This document shows, piece by piece, positions 7,893-9,405 of a DNA stretch of 9,405 bases. How positions within the stretch are numbered: the stretch's first letter is position 1; each line of letters begins with the position of its first letter. The stretch lies in assembly GCA_021299675.1 (NCBI GenBank), contig JAJTIF010000330.1, forward strand, positions 1 through 9,405, written 5' to 3'. The position numbers and the translations under genes were made by a program. This stretch comes from Pseudomonadota bacterium. Lineage in GTDB: Bacteria > Bdellovibrionota > Bacteriovoracia > Bacteriovoracales > Bacteriovoracaceae. The notes under the pieces are model-generated. The model was not told the DNA's origin and ran no database searches. It saw only the letters and a program-made list of their open reading frames with translations.

Positions 7893-9094
7893 TCATTATA
7901 TCCTCGGGTATTGGTCCAACTCCCGCGAATAATCTCCTCAACGCCATGCTCGACATGTTTATAGGAAGAAGTCATGACTTCTCCATCATTTCCATTGATA
8001 CCATCCATTCCTGCATCACCTAGGGGACCCTCTCCACCAGGCTGGCCTGCCACAACGGTATAACGATCCCCGCTTCCTGTTTCGATGTAGGAGTCAGCGG
8101 CACCGCCAAATCCACCGAGCCCCGGAAGACTCGCCTTTGTTCCAGCTGACCCTTTCCCTGGAGCGTAGTTAAAAATGATTTCAAAGTCTGACTTATTTTC
8201 AAGGCTAATCATCGCATAGCCTGAGTCACCCCCCATGTATCCATTGCGGCCATTGACCGCAGGGTGACCCTTAGGGCCCACTCCCCCATCACAGCTTATG
8301 CGACAATTGCCCGCTTGCCCACGCTCCGCACGACGCTCAGGACGCTGAGGAATAAAGGTTTGTTTTCCTCCATTCGTCCCTCTTAGATTTATCCGGAGTG
8401 TGCCGATAGAATCAATCGCCTTGATCTTGATGAGCCCTCCGCTTCTTCCGTCCATTTGATCGGGGGTCTCTTGAGTTTGTCTGTAGGTAAAGGTGCTGAT
8501 CTCTCCTGCATCAGAAACAAGGGTCTTAATTCGAAGATCAATGCTTTGACCTTCCGTTACAAGTTCGCCTTTGTTCATGATCACGAGCGTATCCATGTCT
8601 ACTGCCGCCAACTCATTGATGTTCATCACACGATCAACCACAAAACTTTTAAGCATATTATGAGAAAATCTATGAATCGTAGACTTGGTAGAATTAAGTA
8701 CAGAGCAATCAAAGCGAAGGTTATTTTTGTCTGAAGGGTTTAATTTTAGGTTAAGAACAGCCGTTGTTCCTGAGGCATCAAATGAGCCTGAGGTGCTATC
8801 TAAAAGAGTCCCTGAAAGCTCTTTAAAGCATATGACACTTCCGCCTTTGAGTGTACCGTTAACCGCATTGATCCGTAGATTGGTTTCGTTGATTCTTTCT
8901 GAAAATTCGTGGATATTATTAAGTCTTTCGTCCAGACTCACAGGGCGCCCAAGATCCATGACAATGAACTGAGAAGCCTCCTGGCCACTGTCTTGTGTAA
9001 GAGGATTTAAATTAGATTGTGGAGCGCTCTTGTCACTCGGGCTACAAGCGGTCATGAGAAGACACAACGATGGGATCAAAAACTCTGTTTTCAT
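7889..9094 (-). CDS. predicted lipoprotein with glycine-rich collagen-like C-terminal region
   Basis: Not assigned to a known family. The 401-residue product has a lipoprotein signal ending in LLMTAC, with Cys17 lipidated and Ser at +2, compatible with outer-membrane export. A Ser/Gln/Pro/Asn linker (18-40) leads to a domain at about 42-205 with alternating hydrophobic patterns that suggest beta-strands, and with Cys89 and Cys130 as a possible disulfide. From about 239 to 372 the sequence is rich in glycine with irregular Gly-x-x and Gly-Gly repeats, for example GLGGFGG and GQPGGEGPLGDAG. A Cys264-x3-Cys268 pair lies at its beginning. The Gly-x-y phase is interrupted, so it is not a clean collagen triple helix. 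The ATG has AAAGGA 6 bases upstream. The stop overlaps the next gene's start (ATGA), implying co-translation with the 926-residue lipoprotein. Surface display and a role in envelope or contact functions are inference only. Confidence 0.85.
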   Translation of the reverse strand: MKTEFLIPSLCLLMTACSPSDKSAPQSNLNPLTQDSGQEASQFIVMDLGRPVSLDERLNNIHEFSERINETNLRINAVNGTLKGGSVICFKELSGTLLDSTSGSFDASGTTAVLNLKLNPSDKNNLRFDCSVLNSTKSTIHRFSHNMLKSFVVDRVMNINELAAVDMDTLVIMNKGELVTEGQSIDLRIKTLVSDAGEISTFTYRQTQETPDQMDGRSGGLIKIKAIDSIGTLRINLRGTNGGKQTFIPQRPERRAERGQAGNCRISCDGGVGPKGHPAVNGRNGYMGGDSGYAMISLENKSDFEIIFNYAPGKGSAGTKASLPGLGGFGGAADSYIETGSGDRYTVVAGQPGGEGPLGDAGMDGINGNDGEVMTSSYKHVEHGVEEIIRGSWTNTRGYNE

Positions 9095-9100
9095 AATAAA

Positions 9101-9122
9101 TCCTTTGATTTGGCTTAGAATA
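9101..9122 (-). promoter_or_regulatory. candidate extended -10 promoter and ribosome site of the lipoprotein pair
   Basis: On the minus strand TATTCT (9117-9122) is preceded by TGC, giving an extended -10 (TGn) element. No good -35 hexamer is found at the normal distance. Transcription would start near 9110 and leave a leader of about 16 bases that contains the AAAGGA ribosome site (9101-9106), 6 bases before the ATG at 9094. The weak -35 would fit a promoter that needs an activator. Confidence 0.35.
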
Positions 9123-9150
9123 GCACATCCAGGAGCTCAATTTCGATGCT

Positions 9151-9165
9151 ATGTAATAGTTACAT
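9151..9165. promoter_or_regulatory. 15-bp palindrome in the divergent intergenic region, possible operator
   Basis: ATGTAA-TAG-TTACAT is a perfect inverted repeat with 6-base arms and a 3-base centre. Its centre lies about 48 bases upstream of the inferred lipoprotein transcription start and about 79 bases upstream of the inferred start of the plus-strand gene. The first distance is where activators often bind next to promoters with poor -35 elements. No regulator gene is visible nearby and I cannot name the binding protein. Confidence 0.4.
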
Positions 9166-9224
9166 TGGGGGTTTTTCAGTTTTGAAACGGCCAAAGGGGC
9201 TTCCCTAGATCTGGATAATCAAAT

Positions 9225-9257
9225 TACAATAGCTTAGTTTTTTAATCCTCAGAGGCA
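9225..9257 (+). promoter_or_regulatory. candidate -10 element and ribosome site of the plus-strand gene
   Basis: TACAAT (9225-9230) matches the -10 consensus at five of six bases; the best -35 at 17-18 bases is poor (TTCCCT). A start near 9237 would leave a leader of about 26 bases with AGAGG (9251-9255) 7 bases before the ATG at 9263. The T-run at about 9238-9243 lies in the leader and is not preceded by a hairpin. Confidence 0.3.
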
Positions 9258-9262
9258 TTCCT

Positions 9263-9405
9263 ATGACAAAATTTGAAGTTCAAAAAGCACTTAAGACTAA
9301 TGCCCCAATCTGCGACTGGGCCGGGATTCGCTACTACCACGAGACCACCTCTTTTAGGTCAGCAAGGAACGCGCAGTTAGCCAAAAATGCCACCAGCTCT
9401 CAGCG
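9263..9405 (+). CDS. N-terminus of a possible TldD/PmbA-family protein, cut by window edge
   Basis: An ATG with an AGAGG ribosome site 7 bases upstream opens a frame that stays open for 47 codons to the window end and has ordinary codon use. The predicted start, with a short helix (FEVQKALKT), then CDWAGIRYYHETTSFRSARN and a polar stretch ending AKNATSSQ, follows the pattern seen at the beginning of TldD/PmbA-type metallopeptidase-fold proteins. There, a first helix leads to an R-Y-x-E-type strand and an R-N-G-like turn. Those proteins act in the cytoplasm, for example on modified peptides. None of the metal-binding residues fall in this fragment, so the family call is tentative; that it is a real gene is more certain. 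It is transcribed divergently from the lipoprotein pair. Confidence 0.5.
   Translation, partial: MTKFEVQKALKTNAPICDWAGIRYYHETTSFRSARNAQLAKNATSSQ

Noticed and set aside
7970..8380. DNA repeat or CRISPR-like array underlying the glycine-rich segment
   Set aside because: The repetition is at amino-acid level only; the codons differ and there are no regularly spaced identical DNA units.
8456..8972. Plus-strand open frames opposite the collagen-like lipoprotein
   Set aside because: They are antisense to a gene with a signal peptide, lipobox and ribosome site and show no protein-like features of their own.
9151..9165. Palindrome read as a LexA box of the TTAC-N3-GTAA type
   Set aside because: The half-sites are in the opposite orientation (GTAA-N3-TTAC), so it does not match that motif, and the neighbouring genes are not DNA repair genes.
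9233..9246. T-run as a terminator in the divergent region
   Set aside because: No GC-rich hairpin precedes it, and no plus-strand gene ends upstream in the window.

Overview
The window comes from a Gram-negative bacterium: two genes encode predicted outer-membrane lipoproteins, and a third set encodes an aerobic phenylacetyl-CoA pathway. The lineage cannot be fixed from sequence alone. The lipoprotein pair and the divergent TldD-like gene start made me think of Bdellovibrionota or a similar predatory or delta-type lineage. That is an impression from memory, not a demonstrated assignment. Almost all coding capacity is on the minus strand, so the window reads most naturally from right to left.

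Right edge (9095-9405): a 168-base divergent intergenic region separates a plus-strand gene that runs off the window (its first 47 residues look like the N-terminus of a TldD/PmbA-type protein) from the minus-strand lipoprotein pair. The region holds a 15-bp palindrome and one candidate -10 element for each direction.

Lipoprotein pair (9094 down to 5112): a 401-residue lipoprotein with a glycine-rich, collagen-like C-terminal third overlaps by 4 bases a 926-residue lipoprotein. The second protein is mostly helical and has a central Ala/Gly/Ser hydrophobic stretch between long helices. I recognise no family for either. This is the undescribed part of the window, and the two proteins are probably made together and act together at the cell envelope.

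phenylacetate block (5033 down to 1): seven tightly packed genes in the order paaE-paaA-paaB-paaC-paaD-paaI-paaJ. PaaA, PaaB, PaaC and PaaE form the phenylacetyl-CoA 1,2-epoxidase: a diiron catalytic subunit, a small bridging subunit, a structural ferritin-like subunit and a flavin/2Fe-2S reductase. PaaD is the MIP18-type Fe-S assembly accessory. PaaI is the hot-dog thioesterase that rescues CoA from dead-end intermediates. PaaJ is the thiolase for the last C-C cleavages and is cut by the window edge at residue 361. Junctions overlap or are separated by 1-9 bases, consistent with one translationally coupled operon. PaaK, PaaG, PaaZ, PaaF and PaaH are not in the window and could lie to the left. 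The 78-base gap between the lipoprotein pair and paaE contains two overlapping dyads and a promoter-like element that abuts the paaE start.

No RNA genes, insertion sequences, CRISPR arrays or convincing intrinsic terminators were seen.
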